Notes: a model not told the origin generated them from the letters alone. A stretch of DNA of 64,000 nucleotides from Desulfobaculum sp044987625 (GCF_044987625.1 NZ_JBJDSB010000002.1:868001-932000), one strand, 5' to 3'; counted from the stretch's first letter, positions 1 through 9,139 are shown. Made by a program: numbers and translations.

Positions 1-1
1 C

Positions 2-1183
2 CTCGAAGCCATCCGCCAGCTGCGTATTGACCTTGGCAAGGAAAACTGCCTCTACATCCACCTGACGCTGGTTCCGTACCTTGCCGCCGCCGGTGAAGTG
101 AAGACCAAGCCTACGCAGCACTCCGTCAAGGAACTCCGCTCCATCGGCATCCAGCCCGACATCATGATCTGCCGCAGCGAAGTGGCGCTGGACGAACACC
201 TCAAGGGCAAAATCGCGCTGTTCTGCAACGTGGACCCCGACGCCGTGTTCTGTGCCCGCGACATCAACAACATCTACAAGCTGCCGCTGGCCTTCTACGA
301 GGAAGGCATCGATCAGAAGATCGCCATCATGCTGCGCCTGCCCGCCAAAAATCCGGACCTCGCCCAGTGGTCCGGACTGGCCGAAAAGATCGACCACCCC
401 AAGGGAGAGGTCACCATCGGCATCGTGGGCAAGTACGTGGACCTCAAGGAAGCCTACAAGAGCCTGCACGAGGCCCTCATCCACGGCGGTTTCGCTAACG
501 ATGTGACCGTGAACCTCACCTACATCAATTCCGAGGAAATCACGGACGAAAGCATCGCCAAAAAGAAGCTCAAGGGCCTGGACGGCATCCTCGTCCCCGG
601 CGGCTTCGGCTCCCGCGGCGTGGAAGGCAAAATCAAGGCCATCCGCTACGCCCGTGAGAAGAAGATCCCGTTCTTCGGCATCTGTCTTGGCATGCAGTGC
701 GCCGTTATCGAGTACGCTCGCAACGTTGCCGGCATCGACGCCGCCAACTCCGAGGAGTTCGACCAGAACACGCCGGATCCGGTCATCTATCTGATGAAGG
801 AGTGGTACGACTTCCAGCGCGGCCGCGTGGAACGCCGCGACGAAAGCAGCAACAAGGGCGGCACCATGCGCCTTGGCGCGTACCCCTGCAAGCTCGTTCC
901 GGGCACCTTTGCAGGCAAGGCCTACGCTGAGGAAAACATCAGCGAGCGCCACCGCCACCGCTTCGAATTCAACAACGATTATCTGGAAAAGCTCCAGAAG
1001 AGCGGCCTCGTCTTCTCCGGTACCTCTCCGGACGGCGAGCTGATGGAGATTGTGGAAGTCAAGGATCACCCGTGGTTCCTCGGCTGTCAGTTCCATCCGG
1101 AATTCCAGTCCAATCCCATGCGTCCCCATCCGCTGTTCAGGGACTTCATCAAGGCCGCCAAGGGCCAGAAAAAGGGCAAATAG
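2..1183 (+). CDS. pyrG: CTP synthase, C-terminal 393 residues (5' end outside window)
   Basis: CTP synthase makes CTP from UTP, ATP and glutamine-derived ammonia in the cytoplasm. The reading frame is open from base 2, so the gene starts upstream; the visible part covers the end of the synthetase domain and the whole class I glutamine amidotransferase domain. Seen directly: the oxyanion-strand motif LVPGGFGSRG, the nucleophile elbow FGICLGMQC with the catalytic Cys, and the His-x-Glu pair in QFHPEFQS near the C terminus. The protein ends GQKKGK. It lies 156 bases before kdsA; the pyrG-kdsA neighbourhood is common in proteobacteria. Identification is secure; only the N-terminal part is missing. 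Confidence 0.97.
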   Translation, partial: LEAIRQLRIDLGKENCLYIHLTLVPYLAAAGEVKTKPTQHSVKELRSIGIQPDIMICRSEVALDEHLKGKIALFCNVDPDAVFCARDINNIYKLPLAFYEEGIDQKIAIMLRLPAKNPDLAQWSGLAEKIDHPKGEVTIGIVGKYVDLKEAYKSLHEALIHGGFANDVTVNLTYINSEEITDESIAKKKLKGLDGILVPGGFGSRGVEGKIKAIRYAREKKIPFFGICLGMQCAVIEYARNVAGIDAANSEEFDQNTPDPVIYLMKEWYDFQRGRVERRDESSNKGGTMRLGAYPCKLVPGTFAGKAYAEENISERHRHRFEFNNDYLEKLQKSGLVFSGTSPDGELMEIVEVKDHPWFLGCQFHPEFQSNPMRPHPLFRDFIKAAKGQKKGK

Positions 1184-1214
1184 CTCTTTGACCAGTCATT
1201 TGCCGGACTCGCTC

Positions 1215-1249
1215 CCGCACGCCTTCGCCACCTGCGCGAAGGCGTGCGG
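1215..1249. other. Strong 14-bp inverted repeat between pyrG and kdsA
   Basis: CCGCACGCCTTCGC is followed after a 7-base loop by its exact complement GCGAAGGCGTGCGG. No T-run follows on either side, so this is not a classical intrinsic terminator. It may still slow or end transcription, or act as an mRNA processing site. The role is unknown. Confidence 0.5.
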
Positions 1250-1339
1250 TGCGCCGGTTGTAGCGGGGCCACTGCGCAGGGTGCCCTTTGCGGCCCTCCG
1301 CCCGCCGCGCCCCGTCCTCCTTCCCCCGCAGAAAAGGGT

Positions 1340-2161
1340 ATGCTTATGATGACTGCATCCGAACTCTACACGCATTCGTGCGCGCATCCGTTCCTCATCG
1401 CAGGGCCGTGCGCGCTGGAAGACCTCGATATCGCCCTGCAAGCGGGCAGGAAAGTGGCCGAAATCTCCAAGGACCTTGGGATTGCGGCCATTTTTAAAAG
1501 CTCTTTCGACAAAGCCAACCGAACCTCCGTCACCAGCTTCCGCGGCCCCGGCATGGAGCGCGGGCTGGAAATGCTGGCGCAGGTGAAGGCCGAGACGGGC
1601 CTGCCCGTCATCACTGACATCCACTCCCCGGAGCAGGCCGAAGCCGTGGCCGAGGTGGCGGATGTCCTTCAGATTCCCGCCTTCCTCTGCCGCCAGACCG
1701 ACCTGCTGGTGGCCGCCGCCAAGACGGACAAGATCATCAACGTGAAAAAGGGCCAGTTCCTTGCCCCGTGGGACATGCGTTCCGTGGTGGAAAAGGTTCG
1801 CTCCACGGGCAATTCGAAGATTTGGCTCACCGAGCGCGGCGCCAGCTTTGGCTACAATAATCTGGTGGTGGACTTCCGTTCGCTGGCGATTATGCAGAGC
1901 CTCGGCTGCCCCGTGGTGTTCGACGCCACGCACTCTGTCCAGCTTCCGGGCGGGCAGGGCGGCTGCTCCGGTGGACAGCGCGAATACGTGCCCATGCTGG
2001 CGCGCGCCGCTGTTGCCGCCGGCGCGAACGGTGTCTTCCTTGAAACGCACCCCGACCCGGATTCCGCCCTGTGCGACGGGCCAAACTCATGGCCGCTGAC
2101 AAAGCTGGACGCCCTTGTCCGCGACCTCGACAACCTCTGGAAGCTGCCCCATGAGTGCTAA
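1340..2161 (+). CDS. kdsA: 3-deoxy-8-phosphooctulonate (Kdo-8-P) synthase
   Basis: Condenses phosphoenolpyruvate with arabinose-5-phosphate to Kdo-8-phosphate, the first committed step to the Kdo of LPS. The 273-residue product has the family motifs IAGPCALE (about 20-27), KSSFDKANR, VFDATHSVQLPGG and HPDPDSALCDGP. The Cys in GPC (residue 24) is the residue that marks the metal-dependent class of KdsA (as in Aquifex), where the E. coli type has Asn; metal dependence is therefore inferred. The ATG at 1340 is chosen because GAAAAGGG lies just upstream and the conserved core begins soon after; ATGs at 1346 and 1349 are alternatives. It overlaps kdsC by 11 bases, indicating translational coupling. 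Confidence 0.95.
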   Translation: MLMMTASELYTHSCAHPFLIAGPCALEDLDIALQAGRKVAEISKDLGIAAIFKSSFDKANRTSVTSFRGPGMERGLEMLAQVKAETGLPVITDIHSPEQAEAVAEVADVLQIPAFLCRQTDLLVAAAKTDKIINVKKGQFLAPWDMRSVVEKVRSTGNSKIWLTERGASFGYNNLVVDFRSLAIMQSLGCPVVFDATHSVQLPGGQGGCSGGQREYVPMLARAAVAAGANGVFLETHPDPDSALCDGPNSWPLTKLDALVRDLDNLWKLPHEC

Positions 2162-2693
2162 GCTGACTGCCGCCGCCAAAGAGCGCGCAAAGAATGTGCG
2201 CGTGCTGGTGCTGGACGTGGACGGCGTGCTGACAGACGGCGGCCTGTACTACGACGCCTCCGGGCACGTCTCCAAGCGCTTCAACGTGCAGGACGGCCTG
2301 GGCGTAAAGCTGGCGCAGGGCGCAGGCCTTGTGGTGGCCGTCATCACGGGCCTCAAGTCCAAAGCCGTGGAAAAGCGCGTGCGCGAACTGGGCATCAAGG
2401 ACTACTACGCCGGACACACGGCCAAGATTCCGCTACTCCAGAAGATTTGCGATACCCATGGCGTCACCATGGACGAGGTGGCCTACCTCGGTGACGACTG
2501 GGTGGACGCCGGCCCGCTGGCCAACGTGGGCCTGCCCATGGCCGTGGCCAACGCCCAGCCCGAAATTCACGATATGGCCGTATGGGTCAGTGAATGCCGC
2601 GGCGGCAACGGCGCAGTACGCGACGCCATCCGCTTTATCCTCGATGCGCAGGGCAAGTTGGACATCCTGTGGGCGGAGTGGAAACAGCGATGA
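2151..2693 (+). CDS. kdsC: Kdo-8-phosphate phosphatase (HAD family)
   Basis: Removes phosphate from Kdo-8-P to give free Kdo, the step after KdsA. The 180-residue size fits the short, cap-less KdsC class of HAD phosphatases. The nucleophile motif LVLDVDGVLTDGG places the catalytic pair at Asp22 and Asp24; the Thr/Ser motif is in VITGLKSK and the late acidic motif in YLGDDWVDAGPL. The start overlaps the kdsA stop and the TGA stop overlaps the ATG of the next gene, so kdsA, kdsC and lptC form one tightly coupled operon. Confidence 0.94.
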   Translation: MSAKLTAAAKERAKNVRVLVLDVDGVLTDGGLYYDASGHVSKRFNVQDGLGVKLAQGAGLVVAVITGLKSKAVEKRVRELGIKDYYAGHTAKIPLLQKICDTHGVTMDEVAYLGDDWVDAGPLANVGLPMAVANAQPEIHDMAVWVSECRGGNGAVRDAIRFILDAQGKLDILWAEWKQR

Positions 2694-3256
2694 ACAGAGC
2701 GCGTATGCTCCTTGTCGCGGTGCTGGTCTTTGTGACCATGCTTGGCGCGGCCTATATCATTTGGCGTGGGAGCGGCGCATCCGTGGATGATGTGCCCATC
2801 ACCGCCCCGCCTGTGGATATGGCCATGCAGGGCGTGGAGCTCACCCGCAGCGCCGGGGACGGCTCCCTGTGGACCCTCAAGGCCGAGAGCGCCGACTACG
2901 AAAAGCAGGACGGCCGCATCACGGTTGAGGCTCCCGTTATCGACTGGACCAAGGACGGCCGGGAGCCGGTGCACATCGTGGCTCCCAAGGGCCGCGTTGA
3001 TCAGGCGACGGGGTCTGCGGAATTGTGGCCCGAAGTTGTCGTGACAAGTGGCGATACTACAGTGTATTCCAAGCGTCTGGACTATGACGGCGAGGCGCGG
3101 ATTATCACCGTCCGCGAGGATGTCCGCATTGTGCGCGAGGGCATGACCCTCCGCGCGCCGGAAGTCGTCTATGATCTTTCCACCAATGTCATCACCGCCA
3201 CCGGGGGCGTGGAGTCCGTCATGGACGGCATGGCCGCCCCGGGCAGGGAGAAGTAG
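2690..3256 (+). CDS. lptC: LPS export protein LptC
   Basis: Bitopic inner-membrane protein that hands LPS from the LptBFG transporter to LptA. The ATG at 2690 shares ATGA with the kdsC stop. The 188-residue product has one N-terminal hydrophobic helix (about residues 5-24, LLVAVLVFVTMLGAAYII) followed by a periplasmic beta-rich domain with repeated strands such as GVELTRSAGDGSLWTLKAESA and AEIWP-like turns typical of the OstA/LptC fold. Sequence is weakly conserved in this family, so context (between kdsC and lptA/lptB) carries much of the assignment. Confidence 0.9.
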   Translation: MNRARMLLVAVLVFVTMLGAAYIIWRGSGASVDDVPITAPPVDMAMQGVELTRSAGDGSLWTLKAESADYEKQDGRITVEAPVIDWTKDGREPVHIVAPKGRVDQATGSAELWPEVVVTSGDTTVYSKRLDYDGEARIITVREDVRIVREGMTLRAPEVVYDLSTNVITATGGVESVMDGMAAPGREK

Positions 3257-3258
3257 CC

Positions 3259-3762
3259 TTGAAGACGTTTGCACGCACCGCCGCACTCGCCCTTGCGGGT
3301 GTGCTCGTAGCGGCCTCGCTGGCATTTGCCGCGGCCGCCGATACCGTACCGACCAAAATCACCTCTCAGAAAACCGTCTACGACGAAAGCGGCAAGACCG
3401 TCGTCTTTACGGGAGATGTGCTCGTCACCCGGCCGGATATGAAAATCTGGTCCGACAAGATGACAGTGCACCTCACCCCGTCCGATACGCCGGATACGCC
3501 CGGAACCATCCGCAAAATCGTTGCCACCGGCAACGTGCGGCTGAAGCGCGAGGGCAAGACCGGTACCTGCCGCAAGGCTGTGTACACCGCCGAAGATGGT
3601 CTGCTGACCCTCACCGGCAAGCCCGTGCTCAAGGATGGCGAAAACAGCATTGCCGGCAAGGTTATCCGCCTGTGGCTCAAGGACAACCGCAGCGAAGTGG
3701 AAAGTGGCGACGCACCCGTGGAAGCCATCTTCTTCACCCCGGCTGACGGGGGCGGCAAGTAG
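3259..3762 (+). CDS. lptA: LPS transport periplasmic protein LptA
   Basis: Periplasmic OstA-like protein that forms the bridge carrying LPS to the outer membrane. It starts with TTG at 3259, two bases after the lptC stop; the TTG is accepted because a clear signal peptide follows (KTFARTAALALAGVLVAASLAFA, cleavage probably after AFA, around residue 25). The mature part has the family pattern VFTGDVLVTRPDMKIWSDKM and GEDAPVEAIF-like strands. Length (167 residues) is normal. It ends 1 base before lptB, so lptC-lptA-lptB are coupled. Confidence 0.92.
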   Translation: MKTFARTAALALAGVLVAASLAFAAAADTVPTKITSQKTVYDESGKTVVFTGDVLVTRPDMKIWSDKMTVHLTPSDTPDTPGTIRKIVATGNVRLKREGKTGTCRKAVYTAEDGLLTLTGKPVLKDGENSIAGKVIRLWLKDNRSEVESGDAPVEAIFFTPADGGGK

Positions 3763-3763
3763 C

Positions 3764-4486
3764 ATGAGTGTCCTTTCAGCCAATGATCTGTGCAAGATCT
3801 ACGGGCAGCGCAAGGTTGTGCAGGATATCGCCGTCAACGTGGCGCAGGGCGAGGTTGTTGGTCTGCTTGGCCCCAACGGCGCGGGCAAGACCACCACGTT
3901 CTACATGCTGGCGGGCATCATCAAGCCCAACGGCGGCGCGGTGCACCTTGATGACGAGGCCATCACCATGCTGCCCCTGCACGAGCGCGCCCGCCTCGGC
4001 ATGAGCTACCTGCCGCAGGAAAGCTCCATCTTCAAAAAGCTGTCCGTGCGGCAGAATCTGGAGATTATTCTGGAGCAGAGCGGACTGGACAGCGCAGAGC
4101 AGAAGCGGCGCGCGGACCAGTTGCTGGACGAGCTGGGCATTACGCGCCTTGCGGACCAGAAGGCCATGCACCTCTCTGGCGGCGAGCGCAGGCGGCTCGA
4201 GATTGCCCGCGCGCTTATCCTAAATCCGAAATTCATGCTGCTGGACGAGCCTTTTGCGGGGATTGACCCCATCGCCGTGGATGACATACAAGGAATTGTG
4301 CGCGGGCTGAAAGAGAAGGGCATTGGCGTGCTTATCTCCGACCATAACGTCCGCGAAACCCTGCGCATTTGCGACAGGGCCTACCTTGTCTACGAAGGCC
4401 GCATCATCCTGAGCGGTACTCCGGAAGAAATTTGTGCCGATCCGAAGGCTCGCCGGGTCTACCTTGGCGAGGGGTTCTGTCTGTAA
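3764..4486 (+). CDS. lptB: LPS export ABC transporter ATPase LptB
   Basis: Cytoplasmic ATPase that powers LPS extraction by LptF/LptG. The 240-residue product has Walker A GPNGAGKTT (about 36-44), the Q-loop in YLPQESSIFKKL, the signature LSGGERRR, Walker B FMLLDEPFAGIDP and the switch histidine in ISDHNVRE. The FAGIDP and SIFKKLSV signatures are specific to the LptB branch. The start is the ATG at 3764 immediately after lptA; a longer in-frame extension upstream lies inside lptA and is rejected. LptF and LptG are not in the window. Confidence 0.97.
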   Translation: MSVLSANDLCKIYGQRKVVQDIAVNVAQGEVVGLLGPNGAGKTTTFYMLAGIIKPNGGAVHLDDEAITMLPLHERARLGMSYLPQESSIFKKLSVRQNLEIILEQSGLDSAEQKRRADQLLDELGITRLADQKAMHLSGGERRRLEIARALILNPKFMLLDEPFAGIDPIAVDDIQGIVRGLKEKGIGVLISDHNVRETLRICDRAYLVYEGRIILSGTPEEICADPKARRVYLGEGFCL

Positions 4487-4563
4487 CCTTCCGGAAATTC
4501 TATATAAATCCCTATATTCAAGAACCTTGCCAGTCTTGGTTGCAAGCTTGTTGTGAATGTGGC

Positions 4564-4613
4564 ATGGTGCTTGTGCGGTCGGTAACGAAGTCCGCACAAG
4601 CACCATTTTTTTT
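4564..4613 (+). terminator. Intrinsic terminator after lptB
   Basis: The 14-base arm TGGTGCTTGTGCGG is exactly complementary to CCGCACAAGCACCA, with a 13-base loop, and is followed by eight T residues. It separates the LPS operon from rpoN. Confidence 0.93.
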
Positions 4614-4710
4614 AGATGCCGTAGGCACTGTCGCACTTCCGCCCCCTTTGACGGGGCAGCCTGATACGGAATCTGCAACGCCAACATTTCGCAAGAAGAC
4701 ATAAGCCAAC

Positions 4711-6165
4711 ATGGCACTTGAACTACGACAACAACTCAAGCTCTCTCAGCAACTGGTCATGACACCGCAGTTGCAGCAGGCCATCAAGCTGCTGCAGCTC
4801 TCCCGCGTGGAGTTGGTGGACATGGTCCAGCAGGAACTCCTCGAGAATCCCCTTCTGGAGGAGGCCGCCGTCGAGCCGTCGCAGGAGAAGGCCGAGGCCG
4901 AGCAGGACGCCCGGTCGGCAGAAGCCGTAGACAACGGCGAAGCCATGGCCGATGGCGTTGGCGATCAGGACGCGATGCAGGGCGCGGATTGGGAAAACTA
5001 CCTCGGGGAGTTCTCTTCCACGGGGCGGCAGTCCTCGGCGCGTGAAGCGGAAATCCCGGAGGAGGGCTTGTCCTTTGAGGCCCGTCTCTCGTCCAAGCCA
5101 TCGCTGGAAGGGCATCTGGAATGGCAGATTCGCCTCTCGGACATGACGCCGGAGCAGGTGGACATCGCAGAGGTTATCCTCGGCAACCTTGGCTCGCAGG
5201 GGTACCTGCAAAGCACCGTTGAGGAAATCGCCGAGGAAGCCAAATGCTCCGTGGACGCCGTGGAGGAAACGCTGCACCGCGTTCAGCGCATGGACCCCGT
5301 GGGCGTTGCCGCCCGCGACCCGCGCGAGTGTCTGCTCGTACAGCTTGAGGTCAACGGATACGACGACCCCATCCTGCACTCCCTCGTCAGCGACCACCTG
5401 GAGGACCTTGAAAAGCGCCGCTACAAGCCGCTGGCGCGCAAGTTCCGCCTCACCCTCGAAGGCCTCAAGGAATACCTCGACTTTCTGCAAACCCTTGACC
5501 CCATGCCCGGTGCTGCCTTTGGCAGTGGCGAGGCGCAGTACGTCAGCCCGGATGTGCACGTCTACAAGTACGAGGACGACTTCGTCATCGTGCTCAATGA
5601 CGACGGTTTGCCGCAGTTGACGGTTAATGATTTCTATCTCGATTCCGTGAAGGATGGGCGCGGCGCGCCGGAGAAGGAATACCTGAACGAGCGCCTGCGT
5701 TCCGCCCAGTGGCTGATGAAAAGCCTGTACCAGCGCCAGCGGACCCTCTATAAGGTTATGGAGAGTCTTGTGCGCTTCCAGCGCGGGTTCTTCGAGCATG
5801 GCGTGACCCGTCTGAAGCCCCTCATCCTCAAGGATGTGGCAGACGACATCGAAATGCACGAATCCACCATCAGCCGCATCACCACCAGCAAGTATGTGTC
5901 CACGCCCCATGGCGTGTTCGAGCTGAAATTTTTCTTCAACAGCGCCCTCGGTATGGACGACGGATCACAGGTCGGTTCCGAGAGCGTGAAGGCGCACATC
6001 AAGGAACTCATCGGAAAGGAAGATACCAAAAAGCCTCTTTCGGACGAGAAAATCGCCGATATCCTCAAAGGGCGGCTTCAGGTCAACATCGCACGGCGAA
6101 CTGTTGCCAAATATCGCAGCTCCCTCGGCATACCGTCCTCCTCCAAACGCAAGCAGGTCTTTTAG
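4711..6165 (+). CDS. rpoN: RNA polymerase sigma-54 factor
   Basis: Sigma factor that recognises -24/-12 promoters and needs enhancer-binding ATPases to open them. The 484-residue protein has the glutamine/leucine-rich Region I (QLKLSQQLVMTPQLQQAIKLL), an acidic Region II (about residues 50-110), the core-binding and helix-turn-helix regions (ESTISRITTSKYVSTP), and a C-terminal RpoN box ARRTVAKYR close to the end. The location after lptB and before hpf-ptsN-rapZ is the classic rpoN context. It has its own start after the terminator at 4564-4613. Confidence 0.98.
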   Translation: MALELRQQLKLSQQLVMTPQLQQAIKLLQLSRVELVDMVQQELLENPLLEEAAVEPSQEKAEAEQDARSAEAVDNGEAMADGVGDQDAMQGADWENYLGEFSSTGRQSSAREAEIPEEGLSFEARLSSKPSLEGHLEWQIRLSDMTPEQVDIAEVILGNLGSQGYLQSTVEEIAEEAKCSVDAVEETLHRVQRMDPVGVAARDPRECLLVQLEVNGYDDPILHSLVSDHLEDLEKRRYKPLARKFRLTLEGLKEYLDFLQTLDPMPGAAFGSGEAQYVSPDVHVYKYEDDFVIVLNDDGLPQLTVNDFYLDSVKDGRGAPEKEYLNERLRSAQWLMKSLYQRQRTLYKVMESLVRFQRGFFEHGVTRLKPLILKDVADDIEMHESTISRITTSKYVSTPHGVFELKFFFNSALGMDDGSQVGSESVKAHIKELIGKEDTKKPLSDEKIADILKGRLQVNIARRTVAKYRSSLGIPSSSKRKQVF

Positions 6166-6271
6166 GAGGGGCGGAGTGGCGACAACACCCTTTATTTTCA
6201 GGCTGAATGCAAGTACACTTTCCAATATGGTGAGTATTCGATCCAACCCCAGCAGTTAAGGAGGATCGTCG

Positions 6272-6829
6272 ATGAACATCAGCTTGACCTTTAAGAATTT
6301 CGAGCCTTCGGACCATCTCAAGCAGTATGCCCGCAAGCGCTTTGAAAAGCTGATCAAGTACGCCGATACCGGCAATGCCGAATTGCAGATCAACATGAGT
6401 GTGGAGAAGTTTCGCCACATCGCGGAGGTCTCGCTTGCCGGGGACAATATGAATATGTCCGCCGTTGAGGAGTCGGAAGACATGTACTCCTCCATCGACC
6501 TTGTGCTGGACAAGATGTCCGCACAGGTCCGCAAGACGCGTGAAAAGGACAAGGACCGCCGCCGCGCGCGCGACACCGTGCGCCAGGAAGACGTCGCCGC
6601 CCTTGCCGGATTCGACGCCGAGGACATGGACGCCGCATCCGGCCCTGTCATCGTGCAGGCCGACACCTACACGCCCAAGCCCATGATGGCCGACGAGGCC
6701 GCCATGCAGCTGGACACCTTCAAGTATGATTTCCTCGTGTTCCGCAACGCTGAAACCGAACGGGTCAACGTCATCTACCGCCGCAAGACCGGCGAGTATG
6801 GCCTCATTGATCCCGGGATGTACGAATGA
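6272..6829 (+). CDS. hpf: Ribosome hibernation promoting factor, long form
   Basis: Binds the 30S decoding region and promotes ribosome dimerisation in stationary phase. The 185-residue length and the C-terminal domain (FKYDFLVFRNAETERVNVIYRR, about 150-172) mark the long HPF type. The N-terminal S30AE domain begins NISLTFKNFEPSDHLKQYA. The start is supported by AAGGAGG about 7 bases upstream of the ATG. The stop overlaps the ptsN start (ATGA), as in many rpoN operons. Confidence 0.95.
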   Translation: MNISLTFKNFEPSDHLKQYARKRFEKLIKYADTGNAELQINMSVEKFRHIAEVSLAGDNMNMSAVEESEDMYSSIDLVLDKMSAQVRKTREKDKDRRRARDTVRQEDVAALAGFDAEDMDAASGPVIVQADTYTPKPMMADEAAMQLDTFKYDFLVFRNAETERVNVIYRRKTGEYGLIDPGMYE

Positions 6830-7275
6830 AGCTCGGAGATTTTGTCGATAGCGATTTGATATTCCCTGAACTTTCGGCCAGAACCAAGTCTTCGGTTCTG
6901 GCCGAACTTGTGGCCGGGGCTGCGCAGCATGTGCAGGGCATTGACCCTGAACATGCCAAGGAAGTCCTGCTGGAGCGGGAATCCCTGGGTACCACAGGAA
7001 TCGGCGACGGCATCGCCATCCCCCACGGCAAGCTGGAAGGGCTGGACGACATCGTCGTTGTTGCCGCCAGAAGCCGCGAGGGCGTTGACTTTGATGCGCT
7101 GGACTTTAAGCCCTGTCATATCTTCTTTCTTGTGCTTGCGCCGGAAAAGGTGGCCGGGATGCATCTGCGCATCCTTGCCCACATTTCGCGCACTCTCAAG
7201 GATGAGAAGTTCCGCACGGCCTTCTTGGAGGCTGGCGATAAGGACGAACTGGTCCGCCTTATCAAGGGAGCCTAA
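6826..7275 (+). CDS. ptsN: PTS EIIA-Ntr family protein
   Basis: Regulatory phosphocarrier of the nitrogen PTS. The 149-residue product has the EIIA fructose/Ntr fold with the phosphorylated histidine in GIAIPHGKL (His67). It starts within the last codons of hpf and ends two bases before rapZ, so the three are coupled. In this operon type EIIA-Ntr is phosphorylated by NPr/HPr and affects potassium handling and sigma-54-linked physiology in other bacteria; which targets apply here is not visible. Confidence 0.95.
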   Translation: MKLGDFVDSDLIFPELSARTKSSVLAELVAGAAQHVQGIDPEHAKEVLLERESLGTTGIGDGIAIPHGKLEGLDDIVVVAARSREGVDFDALDFKPCHIFFLVLAPEKVAGMHLRILAHISRTLKDEKFRTAFLEAGDKDELVRLIKGA

Positions 7276-7277
7276 GC

Positions 7278-8180
7278 ATGGAATCTGTTGTGCCGGGAGC
7301 GGCCGCCGAGCCGGATTTTCCCGTCATTATCCTCTCCGGACTCTCCGGAGCGGGCAAATCCACTGCCCTGAAGGTTTTTGAAGACCTTGGCTTCGTCTCC
7401 GTGGACGGGCTGCCCCCGGATGTTATCCCCGAATTCGTGGACCTGTTTCGCCGTCAGAAAGAGGTGTACCATCGAGGGTTGACCCTTGGGCTGGACGTCC
7501 GCCATTCTGACTTTACCGCCAAATGGGAACAGACACGGGGCATCCTTGCCGAAAGCGGCGTGGAGCCGCGCGTGGTGTTTATTGAAGCCGGAGAAAATGT
7601 GCTGCGCCGCAGGTATGCGGCCACCCGCCGTCCGCATCCGCTGGAGCAGGGCGTCGGGCTGGACCGCGCCCTTGTGGAGGAGCGCCGCCTGCTCGCCCCG
7701 GTGCGTGACTTGGCCGAGCTTGTCATCGACACCTCGGACTATTCCATCCACGACCTGCGCCGCACGTTGCAGGAAAAGTGGAATTTCCTGCAGGACAAAT
7801 GCTATGGCCTGCACGTGTACTTGGTGACCTTTGGCTTTAAGCACGGGGTGCCAACGGACGCGGACCTTGTCTTTGACCTGCGCTTTTTGCCGAATCCGTA
7901 CTTTGAGAAGTCTCTGCGGAGCCTGACGGGACGTGACAAGGCGGTTTCCGATTTTGTCCTGCGCTCGCCAGAGGGCGGGGAATACCTTGAGAAACAGCTT
8001 GATTTCCTGCACTATGTCCTGCCGTGCTACGCGCGGGAAGGGCGGTACAGGCTGACGGTTGCCATTGGGTGCACCGGCGGCAGGCATAGGTCCGTCGCCG
8101 TGGCCGAAGCCGTCTTTGACTCTCTGCGTCAGGCAGAGTATTCCGTATTTCTTGAGCACAGGCATCTCGACCTCGAATGA
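7278..8180 (+). CDS. rapZ: RapZ-like nucleotide-binding protein
   Basis: RNase adapter/nucleotide-binding protein of the YvcJ-RapZ family. The 300-residue protein has Walker A GLSGAGKST (residues 21-29), a GFVSVDGLP switch region, and the C-terminal family signature IGCTGGRHRSVAVAE. In E. coli RapZ controls GlmS through small RNAs; in this lineage that pathway is not established, so the role is by homology only. It follows ptsN by two bases and precedes the mannose-type PTS genes. Confidence 0.94.
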   Translation: MESVVPGAAAEPDFPVIILSGLSGAGKSTALKVFEDLGFVSVDGLPPDVIPEFVDLFRRQKEVYHRGLTLGLDVRHSDFTAKWEQTRGILAESGVEPRVVFIEAGENVLRRRYAATRRPHPLEQGVGLDRALVEERRLLAPVRDLAELVIDTSDYSIHDLRRTLQEKWNFLQDKCYGLHVYLVTFGFKHGVPTDADLVFDLRFLPNPYFEKSLRSLTGRDKAVSDFVLRSPEGGEYLEKQLDFLHYVLPCYAREGRYRLTVAIGCTGGRHRSVAVAEAVFDSLRQAEYSVFLEHRHLDLE

Positions 8181-8235
8181 GGCGGGTGAAGGACGAAATT
8201 CCATTCGCGCCGAAAGTGGCGCGCTAGCGGGTATC

Positions 8236-8667
8236 ATGAGCGAAAAGACAACCAAGACAGTCGGTGTGGTCATCGTCACCCACGCGGAGTACGGCGAGCA
8301 TTTGCTGAATGCCGCCGAGGTCATCCTTGGCGAGCAGGAATACTGCGAAGCCATCGGTGTGGGCGTGGATCAGGAGATGGACGAAATTCTCCAGAACCTG
8401 CGCGAAGCCGTGGAACGCGTCGATGCAGGCGCCGGCGTGCTGATGCTGACCGACATGTTTGGTGGCACCCCCACCAATCTCAGCCTGTCCCTTATGGGCT
8501 CCGGGCCGCTGGAGGTCATCACCGGCGTGAACCTGCCCATGCTGCTCAAGGTGCTTGGTACCCGATCCATGAAACTGAAAAACCTTGCCAGCGAAGCCGC
8601 AAGCGCCGGCTGTCAGGGTATTGTCGTCGCAGGCGAAATTCTGCGGCGCAAAGTCGCGGAAGGCTAA
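8236..8667 (+). CDS. Mannose-family PTS EIIA component
   Basis: Cytoplasmic phosphocarrier, 143 residues. VGVVIVTHAEYGEHLL contains the phosphorylated histidine (His16), and MLTDMFGGTPTNLSL is the second hallmark of the EIIA-Man fold. The ATG at 8236 is preferred over an in-frame upstream extension that overlaps rapZ. A single base separates it from the EIIB gene. The sugar is not predictable; in this position the protein may be regulatory, as sulfate reducers generally have a reduced PTS. Confidence 0.92.
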   Translation: MSEKTTKTVGVVIVTHAEYGEHLLNAAEVILGEQEYCEAIGVGVDQEMDEILQNLREAVERVDAGAGVLMLTDMFGGTPTNLSLSLMGSGPLEVITGVNLPMLLKVLGTRSMKLKNLASEAASAGCQGIVVAGEILRRKVAEG

Positions 8668-8668
8668 A

Positions 8669-9139
8669 ATGTATTGGGTGCGCGTGGACAACAGACTGAT
8701 CCATGGTCAGATTATCGAAACGTGGCTCCCCTTCACCAAGTCGCGCTGGATTGTCGTTGCGAATGACGACGTGGCCCACGATCCATTGCGGCAGGAAATT
8801 ATGGGGCTTGCCATCCCGCACGGGGTGGAGAAGTGTTTTGTGGACGTGGCGGGGCTTGCCGCGTTTATGCATGCCAAGTTCGGGCCGGACCCGGACCCCG
8901 ATGTGCTGGTCCTCTTCGCCTCGTGCGAGGACGCCCGCCGTGCCCATGAAGATGGCCTCGGCTTTGGTGTGCTCAACCTAGGCAACCTGCACTACGGACC
9001 AGGCAAACAGCAGCTGTGCGCCCACGTATCCCTCTCCGAGGAAGATAACGACTGTCTTGGCTATTTCTCGTCCACCGGCGTGGAACTCGACTTCCGCTGC
9101 GTGCCGACGGAACCCGTGCATGTGAGACGAACATGGTAG
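8669..9139 (+). CDS. Mannose/sorbose-family PTS EIIB component
   Basis: 156-residue EIIB. The active-site motif VRVDNRLIHGQIIETW gives the phosphorylated His12. The start is the ATG at 8669, one base after the EIIA stop. The last codons overlap the ATG of the EIIC frame (ATGGTAG at 9133-9139), a typical coupled junction. Confidence 0.93.
   Translation: MYWVRVDNRLIHGQIIETWLPFTKSRWIVVANDDVAHDPLRQEIMGLAIPHGVEKCFVDVAGLAAFMHAKFGPDPDPDVLVLFASCEDARRAHEDGLGFGVLNLGNLHYGPGKQQLCAHVSLSEEDNDCLGYFSSTGVELDFRCVPTEPVHVRRTW

Noticed and set aside
4723..5910. 395-codon frame antisense to rpoN
   Set aside because: Shadow of the strongly biased rpoN codons; Leu- and Val-rich without domains.
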